Assembly: GCF_000158195.2 (NCBI RefSeq)
Contig: NZ_GL987994.1
Coordinates: 306,343-370,342 of the forward strand
DNA from: Fusobacterium mortiferum ATCC 9817
Lineage (GTDB): Bacteria > Fusobacteriota > Fusobacteriia > Fusobacteriales > Fusobacteriaceae
Direction: 5' to 3'
DNA length: 64,000 bases
Shown here: one piece after another, positions 28,346 through 36,766 of the stretch
Layout of the letters: every line of letters starts with the position of its first letter
Position numbering within the stretch: position 1 is the first letter of the stretch
Notes under the pieces: model-generated
Databases searched by the model: none
What the model saw: only the letters and a program-made list of their open reading frames with translations
What the model was told of the DNA's origin: nothing
Position numbers and translations under genes: made by a program

Positions 28346-28372
28346 TAAATTTTTTGATAATAAATAAAAAAT

Positions 28373-28417
28373 AAAGAGCAAGTTTAATTTAATTCACTAA
28401 CTTGCTCTTTTTATTTT
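28373..28417. terminator. Bidirectional terminator between the kinase and the TAXI gene
   Basis: AAAGAGCAAGTT pairs with AACTTGCTCTTT around a 14-base loop, with T-rich tails on both strands, serving both convergent transcripts. Confidence 0.9.
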
Positions 28418-28445
28418 CTTAGTATTTTCTCTGGATTTTTATATA

Positions 28446-29381
28446 TTATTTAATACCTTTTTCTGAGAAATATTTTTCAGCACCTGGGTGTAATTTAATA
28501 CTCATACCTTCTAATCCTGTATCATCTTTTATAAATTCTCCTACTTTATGAGCAGCTTTTATTCTATCACTATTAGCATACATAGATTTTAACATATTAT
28601 AAACCATATCTTCAGATAATTTAGAGCTTACTACAAGCATAGATTGAACTGTTAGTGTTTGTGCATCTTCTTTTTGAGTACTATAAGTTCCACCTTTGAT
28701 TTTATAATCAGTGTAGTAAGAGTATTTTTCTTTTAATTTATTTGCTAAGTCTTCATCTATATTAACAACTTTAACATCTCTTTGAGTAGCTAAGTCAACA
28801 ATTGCTGATGTAGGAACTCCTGCAACTAAGAAAGCAGCATCAATTTGCTTATCTCTTAAGCCAGTAGCAGCTTCAGCAAAAGATAGGTATTGAGGTTTAT
28901 AATCTTTCTCTCCTATTCCAGCTGCCTCTAATATTTGTACAGCATTACAATAAACTCCACTTCCAATAGCTCCAATAGCAACTTTTTTACCTCTTAAATC
29001 TTCTATTGAATTGATACTATCATCAGTTGTGATACATTGGATAGGCTCACTATATAAAGTAGCCATTCCTCTTATATTTTCTATTTTCTTTTCAAATAAT
29101 TCTACTCCATTTTCAGCATAAGATGCAACGTCATTTTGAATAATAGCAACATCTATATCTCCCTTTTCCAACATATTTACGTTGGCAACAGAAGCTCCAG
29201 TAGATTCAGCAGTAGCATTTACTCCTTTTATATTAGAGTTCCAAATTTCAGCAAAAGCTCCTCCTAAAGGATAATAAGTTCCAGCTGTTCCCCCAGTACC
29301 TATGTTGATATAAGTAGTTTGTTCTCCACCACAAGCTCCTAATCCTACAACCATTGCTAATAAAGCTAATACTTTTTTCAT
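28446..29381 (-). CDS. TAXI-family TRAP transporter solute-binding lipoprotein
   Basis: 311 residues. It starts MKKVLALLAMVVGLGAC with a lipobox Cys, then the TAXI hallmark INIGTGGTAGTYYPLGGAFAE. The protein captures a small organic acid (glutamate or 2-oxoglutarate are the ligands known for some relatives) outside the inner membrane for the fused permease encoded just upstream. The gene is the last of a three-gene operon (DUF1850, permease, TAXI), 12 bp after the permease, preceded by GGAGGG. The true ligand is unknown. Confidence 0.92.
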   Translation of the reverse strand: MKKVLALLAMVVGLGACGGEQTTYINIGTGGTAGTYYPLGGAFAEIWNSNIKGVNATAESTGASVANVNMLEKGDIDVAIIQNDVASYAENGVELFEKKIENIRGMATLYSEPIQCITTDDSINSIEDLRGKKVAIGAIGSGVYCNAVQILEAAGIGEKDYKPQYLSFAEAATGLRDKQIDAAFLVAGVPTSAIVDLATQRDVKVVNIDEDLANKLKEKYSYYTDYKIKGGTYSTQKEDAQTLTVQSMLVVSSKLSEDMVYNMLKSMYANSDRIKAAHKVGEFIKDDTGLEGMSIKLHPGAEKYFSEKGIK

Positions 29382-29393
29382 AACAAATCCCTC

Positions 29394-31343
29394 CTAATTT
29401 AATTTTGATTTTTTACTTTGATAAATATAAACTACTACAATAATTACAATTCCTATGATGTCAGTTAAGAAACCTGGCTCTAATGTTAAAACTCCAGCAA
29501 TTATTAGGAAAATTCTTTCAAGCATATTCATATTAGTTTTAAAATATCCTGTCAATCCTACAGATACACAAGTTATACCAATAATAGCTGTAATAATTTT
29601 TGGAATAACAGTTATTCCTGGATTAATCATAATTAACTCTGGACTTAAAACAAACATATATGGTATTAAGAAAGCTCCAATAGCTAATCTAGTTGCTTGT
29701 AATCCTGTCTTCATAGGTTCTGACTTAGCAACTCCAGCAGCAGCAACAGCAGCAAGACATACAGGTGGAGTGACATCAGCTATGATACCAAAATAGAAAA
29801 CAAATAGATGAGCAGCTAACACTGGAACTATTGGTATCCCAGTAGCATCATGAATAAGTAATATAGCTGGGGCAGCAATAGTAGAAGTTATGACATAGTT
29901 AGCTGTAGTAGGAACTCCTATACCTAAAATTAATGAAGTAATCATAGTAAATAATAGAGTCAACATCAAATTTCCATTAGCTACTCCAACTAAGATAGAA
30001 CCAACTTTTAATCCTAACCCTGTTTTAGTAACAACACCTGTAATAATTCCAGCACAAGCACAAGCAGCAATAACAGTTAGAGCACTTTTAGCTCCTTGTA
30101 CCATTCCCTCTAATATATCTCTAAATGATAATCTAGTCTCTTTTTTAATAGCTGCACAAAGTATAGTAGAAGCAACAGCTCCAAGAGCAGCATAGATAGG
30201 AGACCAACCACTACTTAATAATCCGATTACTGCAAAGATTGGTATGATTAATTGACCTCTGGCTTTCATAACTTTAGAAAATTTTGGAATATCTTCTTTA
30301 GGTAATCCTTTTAATCCTAATTTTTTAGCTTCAAAATGAACTCCAATAAATACTCCTAAATAGTATAAAACAGCTGGAATAGCAGCAGCTAATATAACTT
30401 TAGAATAAGGTGTTCCTGTAATTTCAGCAAGTAGGAAAGCAGCGGCTCCCATTATAGGTGGCATAAGTTGTCCACCAGTAGATGCAGTAGCTTCAACAGC
30501 TCCAGCAAACTCTCCTTCATAACCTAATCTTTTCATCATAGGAATTGTAAAGCTTCCTGTTCCAACAACATTGGCAACAGAACTTCCAGAAAGAGTACCC
30601 ATACAAGCACTTGAGATAACTGCTACCTTAGCTGGTCCACCTGGAGAACTTCCAGATATAGAGTTAGCTAAATCTATAAAAAATTCTCCCATTCCAGTTT
30701 TTTCAAGATAAGCTCCAAACAGTAAAAACATAAATATAAATGTAGAAGAAACTTGAATAGGTAATCCCATTATTCCCTCTGTAGTATAGAAAAGGTGTTG
30801 AACTAGCCCAGAAAGATTTACACCTCTATGTCCTAAAGCCCCAGGAATACTTCTTCCAACTAAAGCGTATATGATGAAAGCAATAGATATAATAACCATA
30901 GGTAAACCTATAACTCTTCTAGCAGCTTCTAAAACTAAAAGAATTGCAATTCCACCGACTACCATATCAACTCCATTTATAAGACCTTGTCTCATTACAA
31001 TATCTTTAAAGAAAATGACCACATATAAGCAACAAGCTCCAGCTAGTAATCCAAGTATACAATCTAATGGATGAAGACTATATTTATCCATCTTTGAGCT
31101 AGTAGGATAGAGAAAAAATACTGCTGTCAATCCAAAAGCTAAGTGAATAGAACGAGCAATTTGAGCATCAATCCCCCCTCTTATAGAGTAATATAGTTGG
31201 AATACAGTAAAGCAAAATAGTAATATCCAGATTACTTTTCCTTGAAATCCAGACAGCACTCTAAATCTAGAACCTTTGTCATATTTTGCTAGTAATTCAT
31301 CAACATTGTTGATGTTGTCCTTTGTAGTATCAGTTTTGTTCAT
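29394..31343 (-). CDS. TRAP transporter fused permease (DctQM)
   Basis: 649 residues, a fusion of the small 4-helix DctQ and large 12-helix DctM subunits as is normal for TAXI-TRAP systems. Motifs include GGQLMPPIMGAAAFLLAE, TTANYVITSTIAAPAIL and FVFYFGIIADVTPPVCLAA. It couples uptake of an organic acid to a sodium or proton gradient with the TAXI binding protein encoded next. It starts 28 bp after the DUF1850 gene with GGGGGAG upstream. The C-terminus adds a few extra helices, as often seen in this subfamily. Confidence 0.93.
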   Translation of the reverse strand: MNKTDTTKDNINNVDELLAKYDKGSRFRVLSGFQGKVIWILLFCFTVFQLYYSIRGGIDAQIARSIHLAFGLTAVFFLYPTSSKMDKYSLHPLDCILGLLAGACCLYVVIFFKDIVMRQGLINGVDMVVGGIAILLVLEAARRVIGLPMVIISIAFIIYALVGRSIPGALGHRGVNLSGLVQHLFYTTEGIMGLPIQVSSTFIFMFLLFGAYLEKTGMGEFFIDLANSISGSSPGGPAKVAVISSACMGTLSGSSVANVVGTGSFTIPMMKRLGYEGEFAGAVEATASTGGQLMPPIMGAAAFLLAEITGTPYSKVILAAAIPAVLYYLGVFIGVHFEAKKLGLKGLPKEDIPKFSKVMKARGQLIIPIFAVIGLLSSGWSPIYAALGAVASTILCAAIKKETRLSFRDILEGMVQGAKSALTVIAACACAGIITGVVTKTGLGLKVGSILVGVANGNLMLTLLFTMITSLILGIGVPTTANYVITSTIAAPAILLIHDATGIPIVPVLAAHLFVFYFGIIADVTPPVCLAAVAAAGVAKSEPMKTGLQATRLAIGAFLIPYMFVLSPELIMINPGITVIPKIITAIIGITCVSVGLTGYFKTNMNMLERIFLIIAGVLTLEPGFLTDIIGIVIIVVVYIYQSKKSKLN

Positions 31344-31371
31344 AACTCTCCCCCTTTTGAATTTTATATAT

Positions 31372-31839
31372 TTATTTAATAGTTATTGATATTTTTGTAG
31401 GTTTATTTCCAAGTATATCATCAGATAAACTATATTTTTTACCATTTACTCTTAAGTAATGTTTTGCAATAGGAGATATAACCATATTGATATTTTTAAA
31501 ACTTCTATCTGTTTTTAATATCATCTTTCCATCTTTTATCTCTAAGCTTCCCTCTTCAGGAAGAAAAGGTAATCCAACTCCATAAGAGCTGTACTCTGTT
31601 TTTATTAATCTCATCTTATCATCATCTACCACAAAAAATTCTTCAGCCTCTGTTTTCATTACAGAATGAGTATAACCTAAGGAAAAAGTGTTGTCTTCTA
31701 ACTTATAGGTATATACTTTTTTATTAGTTAAATCATTTATTTCAAGGAGATATGCAGTTTTAAGATGAGAGAGTAGAAATAGTATGATAATTAGAAAGAA
31801 AAAAGAGATAAAAATAAGTTTTTTTCTTTTTATTAACAA
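31372..31839 (-). CDS. DUF1850 domain protein of the TAXI-TRAP operon
   Basis: 155 residues. One N-terminal membrane anchor (LIFISFFFLIIILFLLSHL) is followed by a small extracytoplasmic domain with FSLGYTHSVMKTEAEEFF and YSSYGVGLPF, the DUF1850 signatures. DUF1850 genes recur beside TAXI-TRAP permeases; the biochemical role is not known, perhaps assembly or accessory. The start is TTG at 31839, about 10 bases after GGAG, since no ATG is available near the membrane segment. It is first in the operon downstream of a strong promoter. Confidence 0.85.
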   Translation of the reverse strand: MLIKRKKLIFISFFFLIIILFLLSHLKTAYLLEINDLTNKKVYTYKLEDNTFSLGYTHSVMKTEAEEFFVVDDDKMRLIKTEYSSYGVGLPFLPEEGSLEIKDGKMILKTDRSFKNINMVISPIAKHYLRVNGKKYSLSDDILGNKPTKISITIK

Positions 31840-31894
31840 AATAAATCACTCCATTAAATTTAATATATTTTGTATATCTTCTTTCGATGTTTGA

Positions 31895-31923
31895 ATAATA
31901 CCACTTTTATACTAACATGTCAA
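31895..31923 (-). promoter_or_regulatory. Strong sigma-70 promoter of the TAXI-TRAP operon
   Basis: On the minus strand TTGACA (31923-31918), a 17-bp spacer and TATTAT (31900-31895). It lies about 55 bases upstream of the DUF1850 start. Confidence 0.8.
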
Positions 31924-32034
31924 TAGATTTTTAAAAAAAATTTTTATAAATTTTTAAAATGTATTTTTTTATCAAAATAGTAAGTTTAGAATTTTTATAT
32001 CAGTTTTATAACAAATTATTTCGAAAGTGAGAAT

Positions 32035-32063
32035 TTGAAAAGAGGTTAAAAATGTGATAGAAT
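32035..32063 (+). promoter_or_regulatory. Orphan sigma-70-like promoter
   Basis: TTGAAA at 32035-32040, a 17-bp spacer and TAGAAT at 32058-32063 on the + strand. No + strand gene follows before the terminator at 32157, so it may drive a small RNA. Confidence 0.55.
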
Positions 32064-32069
32064 ATCTAA

Positions 32070-32193
32070 AAAATAAAGAGATAATTATTTAATTAATAGT
32101 TTGATATATTAATAAAAGATAAAAAATAGCTATAGCTGAATAGGAGATAAATAAAGAAAGAGTAGATGAGGATAACCTTATCTACTCTTTTAT
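32070..32193 (+). ncRNA. Candidate small RNA between the TAXI-TRAP operon and recJ
   Basis: The promoter at 32035-32063 would start a transcript near 32070 that ends at the hairpin near 32190, giving about 124 nt with no credible reading frame. An ATAGCTATAGCT self-complementary segment lies near 32126. The gap 31840-32194 otherwise holds only the TRAP promoter and this unit. The alternative is that the hairpin is only the recJ terminator and the promoter match is chance in AT-rich DNA. Confidence 0.4.
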
Positions 32194-32195
32194 TT
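32157..32195. terminator. Bidirectional terminator downstream of recJ
   Basis: AGAGTAGAT pairs with ATCTACTCT, extended by AGG/CCT to a tetraloop ATAA with one bulge, with A/T-rich tails on both sides. It can end recJ on the minus strand and the candidate small RNA on the plus strand. Confidence 0.88.
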
Positions 32196-34756
32196 TACAA
32201 ATATAATAATATATCTCTACTACAATAAAGTACAGAGTATTTATTCAAAGAAGTGAGAATATTTTTTCTAGTAGTTATAGGAAGTATATTAGAGAAAATA
32301 TTTTTCTTAGAAATTAACTCTTCTTCCATAAAAATAATATTCTCAGGAATAGTATAACTATCTACTACCTTGTTAAATCCCTCTAGTTCAATATTTTCAG
32401 AGGAGAAAATAAGAGATTTTTTATTTTTTAATATTGAAAAGTCAATTTTTTTATCAACTATATAGAAAGAGTATCCCTCTTGAAAATCATCAGCTATATC
32501 CACACAGCTTAAAGTTTTTTTATAAGGAACTTCATCAGTTATAAGGAGAATCTTTTCTCCTAAACTCTTATAATACAAACCAATAGTTTGTATAACTGTA
32601 TTGACTCCTCTACCTTTTTCTACAACAGCTAGAGTATTTTTTTTCTCTTTGAATACAGAGGCAAGAATATTTTTTTGTATAGAGTTATAGTTAAAATCTC
32701 CAAGCAGGAAATTTTTTATATCTCTAAAGAGTTCTCCCTGTTTTAGAGAGTAGGATACAAATTCATAATCTCTATCTATTATAAGATGTACATTGTAATT
32801 TTCCTCTTTAAGAATGATATCTTTAATACTAACTTTAAAATTATATCCATAGTTTTTTCTCATCTCCAGTAGAAGATAAGCAGTTTGATTATCGAGTGTA
32901 GTCAGATAGTTTCTATTGAGAGTAACATCTACTTCATAGTCATGATAGACTAATTTTAAATCAGAGTTTTCTAATTTTTTTCTAGTATATATTACTGTTT
33001 CAATAGGAAAAACTGTATTGTATAGAGAGTTATATCTTTCATAGATATTTTCCTCTTTTCTAGGAAGTTGCATATCTTCCACATACATTTTATACATATA
33101 TTTATCTTTGAAGGTTTCTAGTTTTAATTTAAAAGCTATATCAGCATGGGAGATTGAAGCCATCTCATTAAAAACATCATCACTACTAAACCAAACACAA
33201 TTTCTTATCTCAAGATTATCCTTTCTCACATTAAACATAGTATGGTTTTTCTCTTTACCAATAGGACGGACTCCAGATATTTCACAATTATTTAGAGCAA
33301 AAAGTGGAGAGGGGTTACCAAATCCAAAAGGTTCTAAAAGAGAAATTTTATCTATAAAGTCATAGGAGATTTTATAGGCTGGTATAGTTATATCTAATTT
33401 TACAGGTTTTATTAAGGATGACTCTGGAATATTTTCTTTAGCATACTCATTTATTCTTTTAGAAAATTCATTTATATTTTCTATTTTGATTGAAAATCCA
33501 GCTGCTCCAGCATGTCCACCATATTTCACAAAAAGTTCTTTCATAGTATTGAGAGCTTCTATCATATTAAATCCCTCTATACTTCTACATGAGGCAGTGG
33601 CTATTCTCTCATCTGGTTTTATTTCCATAATGATAGTAGGCTTATAGTATCTATCTAAAATTTTAGAGGCAACTATTCCAATTACTCCATGGTGAAATCC
33701 TTCCTCTGCTACTACTAAAACACTATCTTCAAAAAGTTTTTCATTTTCGATTTTAAAAAGAGCTCTTTCTAAAATCATCTCCTGTATCTCTTTTCTTTCA
33801 GTATTATTATTTAGAAGCTCATTGATTATCTCACTACATACTCTATGGTCTTTTTCTATAAATAGTTCTACAGCTCTTTTAGCATCTTCTAATCTTCCAG
33901 CAGCATTAAATATTGGAGCTATAATAAACCCAATATCATAGGTATTAAATTTTTTTGTCTTATAATCTTCAAATATTTTTTTTATAAGCATGCTTATTCC
34001 AAGCCAATGACTTTTATTAAGTTGCTCCATTCCAAATTTTGTAAATATTCTATTCTCTTCTAAAAGAGGTACTATATCAGCTACTGTACCTATTGCAACA
34101 ATATCTAAATATTTATATAGCTCCTCTTTTTTTTCTAGTTTATCAAAGAGAGCATAGATAAGCATAAAAGCTGTTCCTACTCCAGCCATATATTTAAAAG
34201 GAAACTGATTGTCCTCTCTTTTGGGATTGATTACAGCATAAGCTGGGGGATTACCATTATTAATCTCGTGGTGATCAGTAACTATGATCTCCAGTCCTAA
34301 AGAGTTGGCATACTCTATCTCAGGATGAGCAGAGATACCACAGTCTACAGTGATAATTACCTTTCCCCCTTGAGATTTTATATAGTCCATAGCTTCTTTA
34401 TTGAGTCCATACCCTTCATCTCTTAGAGGAATATAGTATCTAGGGGTAATTCCTATCTCTGATAGAGCAAGATAACACAAAGAGGTAGAGGTAATTCCAT
34501 CTACGTCGTAATCTCCATATATCCATACCTCTTCTTTATTTTCTTTAGCTTGTAATATCCTTTCTACTGCTCTATCCACATCTTTTAATAGAAGTGGGGA
34601 GTGTATATTATCTAAAGAGGTATTTATAAATTTATATATTTTCTCTTCATCTCTAATATCTCTATTGTATAGCAGATTTAAAATATCTCTATCAATGTTG
34701 AGATTAGTATTTTGAGAGAAACTATTTTCTTTATATATCCATCTAGTATTTCTCAT
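32195..34756 (-). CDS. recJ: Single-stranded-DNA-specific exonuclease RecJ
   Basis: 853 residues. DHH phosphoesterase motifs are clear: WIYGDYDVDGITSTSL, VITVDCGISAHPEI and IIVTDHHEINNG in the first 170 residues, and the DHHA1 motif YGGHAGAAGFSI near residue 410. RecJ degrades 5' single strands in recombination and repair. The core ends near residue 560; about 280 further residues of no recognised motif follow, making it longer than E. coli RecJ (577) and nearer Gram-positive forms. It is 11 bp downstream of the Slt-like gene and probably co-transcribed with it. Confidence 0.95.
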   Translation of the reverse strand: MRNTRWIYKENSFSQNTNLNIDRDILNLLYNRDIRDEEKIYKFINTSLDNIHSPLLLKDVDRAVERILQAKENKEEVWIYGDYDVDGITSTSLCYLALSEIGITPRYYIPLRDEGYGLNKEAMDYIKSQGGKVIITVDCGISAHPEIEYANSLGLEIIVTDHHEINNGNPPAYAVINPKREDNQFPFKYMAGVGTAFMLIYALFDKLEKKEELYKYLDIVAIGTVADIVPLLEENRIFTKFGMEQLNKSHWLGISMLIKKIFEDYKTKKFNTYDIGFIIAPIFNAAGRLEDAKRAVELFIEKDHRVCSEIINELLNNNTERKEIQEMILERALFKIENEKLFEDSVLVVAEEGFHHGVIGIVASKILDRYYKPTIIMEIKPDERIATASCRSIEGFNMIEALNTMKELFVKYGGHAGAAGFSIKIENINEFSKRINEYAKENIPESSLIKPVKLDITIPAYKISYDFIDKISLLEPFGFGNPSPLFALNNCEISGVRPIGKEKNHTMFNVRKDNLEIRNCVWFSSDDVFNEMASISHADIAFKLKLETFKDKYMYKMYVEDMQLPRKEENIYERYNSLYNTVFPIETVIYTRKKLENSDLKLVYHDYEVDVTLNRNYLTTLDNQTAYLLLEMRKNYGYNFKVSIKDIILKEENYNVHLIIDRDYEFVSYSLKQGELFRDIKNFLLGDFNYNSIQKNILASVFKEKKNTLAVVEKGRGVNTVIQTIGLYYKSLGEKILLITDEVPYKKTLSCVDIADDFQEGYSFYIVDKKIDFSILKNKKSLIFSSENIELEGFNKVVDSYTIPENIIFMEEELISKKNIFSNILPITTRKNILTSLNKYSVLYCSRDILLYL

Positions 34757-34767
34757 TGTTTCTCCTT

Positions 34768-36615
34768 TTAAAAATCATAAAGTCTTGAATAAAAGATATA
34801 TGTCATAAACATATTTTGTAAGAAAAATCTCTCTTCAGGAATAGTAATTGAAGTAAAATTAATATCATTAGTATGACCAAAATATATTAAATCTAAGTAC
34901 TCTTCTCCATAAACATATGCTAAAAGAGTTTTTATCTTATTTCCTTTGTATTTATCTAAAAGAGTTTTTAAAATCTTAGTTCCCTCTTCAATATTTGTAT
35001 TTACATCAAAAAGCTCAAAGAAACGAAGAGAGCTATCATCTTTATATGGAATATTCATAATACCAAATTTTGAATCATCAGATATATAGTAGGGATTGAA
35101 TCCTGTAATAGTATGAATAATTGTATAGATTAACTCTTGAGGTACATCATATTTTTTAGAATACTCACTTATGATATCTCCATAATATAGAGGAAATTCA
35201 TATTTAAAAAGCTCCTTATAGTCAGCAAAATCTCTTAGTGCAAGGAGAGAGTTCTTAAAAGCTAAATCATAGAACTTTCCACTCTCTAGAATCAAAGTAG
35301 TTCCTAATACAGCCTCTACACTTTTTTTCTTATTAAAACTACTCTTTTGGAAAGCTATTTTTAAAATCTCTCTATTTTCCAATTCAGCTATCTGCGAAAG
35401 TTGATCTATCTCAAGAATATCAGCCTTTGGAATAAAATCTTGAGAAAGAGAGATTTGAGAACTAAGTATTAAATTAGAAAAAACTATTAAATCCTCTAAA
35501 GAATCCATCAAAGTAACTGAAAGGTTTTTATCCTTTAGAAGCTGTTTAAAATACAATCCAGCATAAGTATTTGGATATTTTTCTGATAGACTTTGTACAG
35601 CCTTTAAAGAGTTTACCTCATCTTTTAAATAAAGATATGAAAAAGCAGCCATAGAGTCAGTTATGATATTTTTTTCCTCAACATTTTTTAGATTTTCTAT
35701 TGCATTACTATACTCTCCAAGAGTAAAATAGATACCTGCTGAGTAATAGTTAGCTTTTGAGAAAAACTCTCCCTCTTTAATGGAGTTGAAAAGATAAAGA
35801 GCTCTTGAGAAATCTCTTTTCTTATAGAAAGCAATTCCTCTATAATATTTAAATAAATTATTGAGGTCTTTATCAATTTTTTTAGTTAAATCTAAAATTT
35901 TATTATAATCTTTTTTTGCTAAAAGTGCTTCAAAGTAATCTCTATATATATCTTCTTTTTCCTCTATAAACAAATTATCCTTTTTTAAAAGAAGAGTATA
36001 AAGTTCAGTAGCATGTTGAAAATCTTTTTTAGATGTATAAAATTTTCCAATCTCCAATAGATCAGAGGTATAGAAATCATCAATTACATCAAAATTATAT
36101 TCAAATTTTAACTGTAATTTTTTCTCATATTGTGGAGAAAAATCTTTTAAAATCTCTAGAGCTTTTTTTTCATAGTAAGCTACAAATGGATAAAAAGTAT
36201 TAGACTCTACTCTATTAAGATAGGTAATAGCTTTTTCTTTTTGTCCAATTTTTAACAGAGAAACTCCAAGAGCAAAATCTCTTTCAGCAAAGAGATGTAA
36301 TTTTTCTGTTTGAGCATTATCGTTTAAAAATTTATTAGAAACATATACAGCCTTTTCAAGATAGTAAGCAGCATTTTCATAATCTTCTAAATAGTAATAG
36401 TTCATTCCAATAAAGAAATAAGCATAATTATTGGAAATGATAGTTGAAGATGGAAAGGTCTTCAAGAGTGTTTCAAAATTTAATTTAGCCAATGAATAAT
36501 TTCTATTGTAATAAGCTTTTTTTCCATCTAAAAATAGATTATAATCTTTGTTTGTATATGTAAAACTATTATTAAAATAGATTAGAAATAAAAATATAGA
36601 AAGTATTTTTTTCAT
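34768..36615 (-). CDS. Secreted TPR protein with degenerate Slt-like lysozyme domain
   Basis: 615 residues with a signal peptide (KKILSIFLFLIYFNNSFTYT). Residues about 20-420 are tetratricopeptide-like helical repeats. The C-terminal part, YSKKYDVPQELIYTIIHTIT followed by GFNPYYISDDSKFGIMNIP, aligns by eye with the soluble lytic transglycosylase pattern in which ES precedes GFNP. Here the catalytic Glu is Ile503, and AYNAG is AYVYG. The layout matches Slt70 (helical superstructure plus lysozyme-like domain), but the cutting residue is lost. It may be a periplasmic peptidoglycan-binding scaffold. Family resemblance is by eye; function inferred. A promoter at 36650-36678 precedes it. Confidence 0.7.
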   Translation of the reverse strand: MKKILSIFLFLIYFNNSFTYTNKDYNLFLDGKKAYYNRNYSLAKLNFETLLKTFPSSTIISNNYAYFFIGMNYYYLEDYENAAYYLEKAVYVSNKFLNDNAQTEKLHLFAERDFALGVSLLKIGQKEKAITYLNRVESNTFYPFVAYYEKKALEILKDFSPQYEKKLQLKFEYNFDVIDDFYTSDLLEIGKFYTSKKDFQHATELYTLLLKKDNLFIEEKEDIYRDYFEALLAKKDYNKILDLTKKIDKDLNNLFKYYRGIAFYKKRDFSRALYLFNSIKEGEFFSKANYYSAGIYFTLGEYSNAIENLKNVEEKNIITDSMAAFSYLYLKDEVNSLKAVQSLSEKYPNTYAGLYFKQLLKDKNLSVTLMDSLEDLIVFSNLILSSQISLSQDFIPKADILEIDQLSQIAELENREILKIAFQKSSFNKKKSVEAVLGTTLILESGKFYDLAFKNSLLALRDFADYKELFKYEFPLYYGDIISEYSKKYDVPQELIYTIIHTITGFNPYYISDDSKFGIMNIPYKDDSSLRFFELFDVNTNIEEGTKILKTLLDKYKGNKIKTLLAYVYGEEYLDLIYFGHTNDINFTSITIPEERFFLQNMFMTYIFYSRLYDF

Positions 36616-36649
36616 TTTTTAGCACCTCATATCATAGTATCTATATATA

Positions 36650-36678
36650 ATTATCTCAAAATAATAAGAAAATGGCAA
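36650..36678 (-). promoter_or_regulatory. Probable promoter of the Slt-like/recJ operon
   Basis: On the minus strand TTGCCA (36678-36673), a 17-bp spacer and GATAAT (36655-36650), about 35 bases upstream of the start codon. Confidence 0.6.
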
Positions 36679-36698
36679 TGAATTTTCTAAAAAATATC

Positions 36699-36727
36699 TT
36701 GAAATTATTTGTAAATTATTAGATAAT
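36699..36727 (+). promoter_or_regulatory. Probable promoter of mutL
   Basis: TTGAAA (36699-36704), a 17-bp spacer and GATAAT (36722-36727) on the + strand, about 40 bases before the mutL start. It is divergent from the Slt-like promoter. Confidence 0.55.
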
Positions 36728-36766
36728 GAAGGGGAACAATAGAGTTTTTTTATGGGAGGTGAGAGT

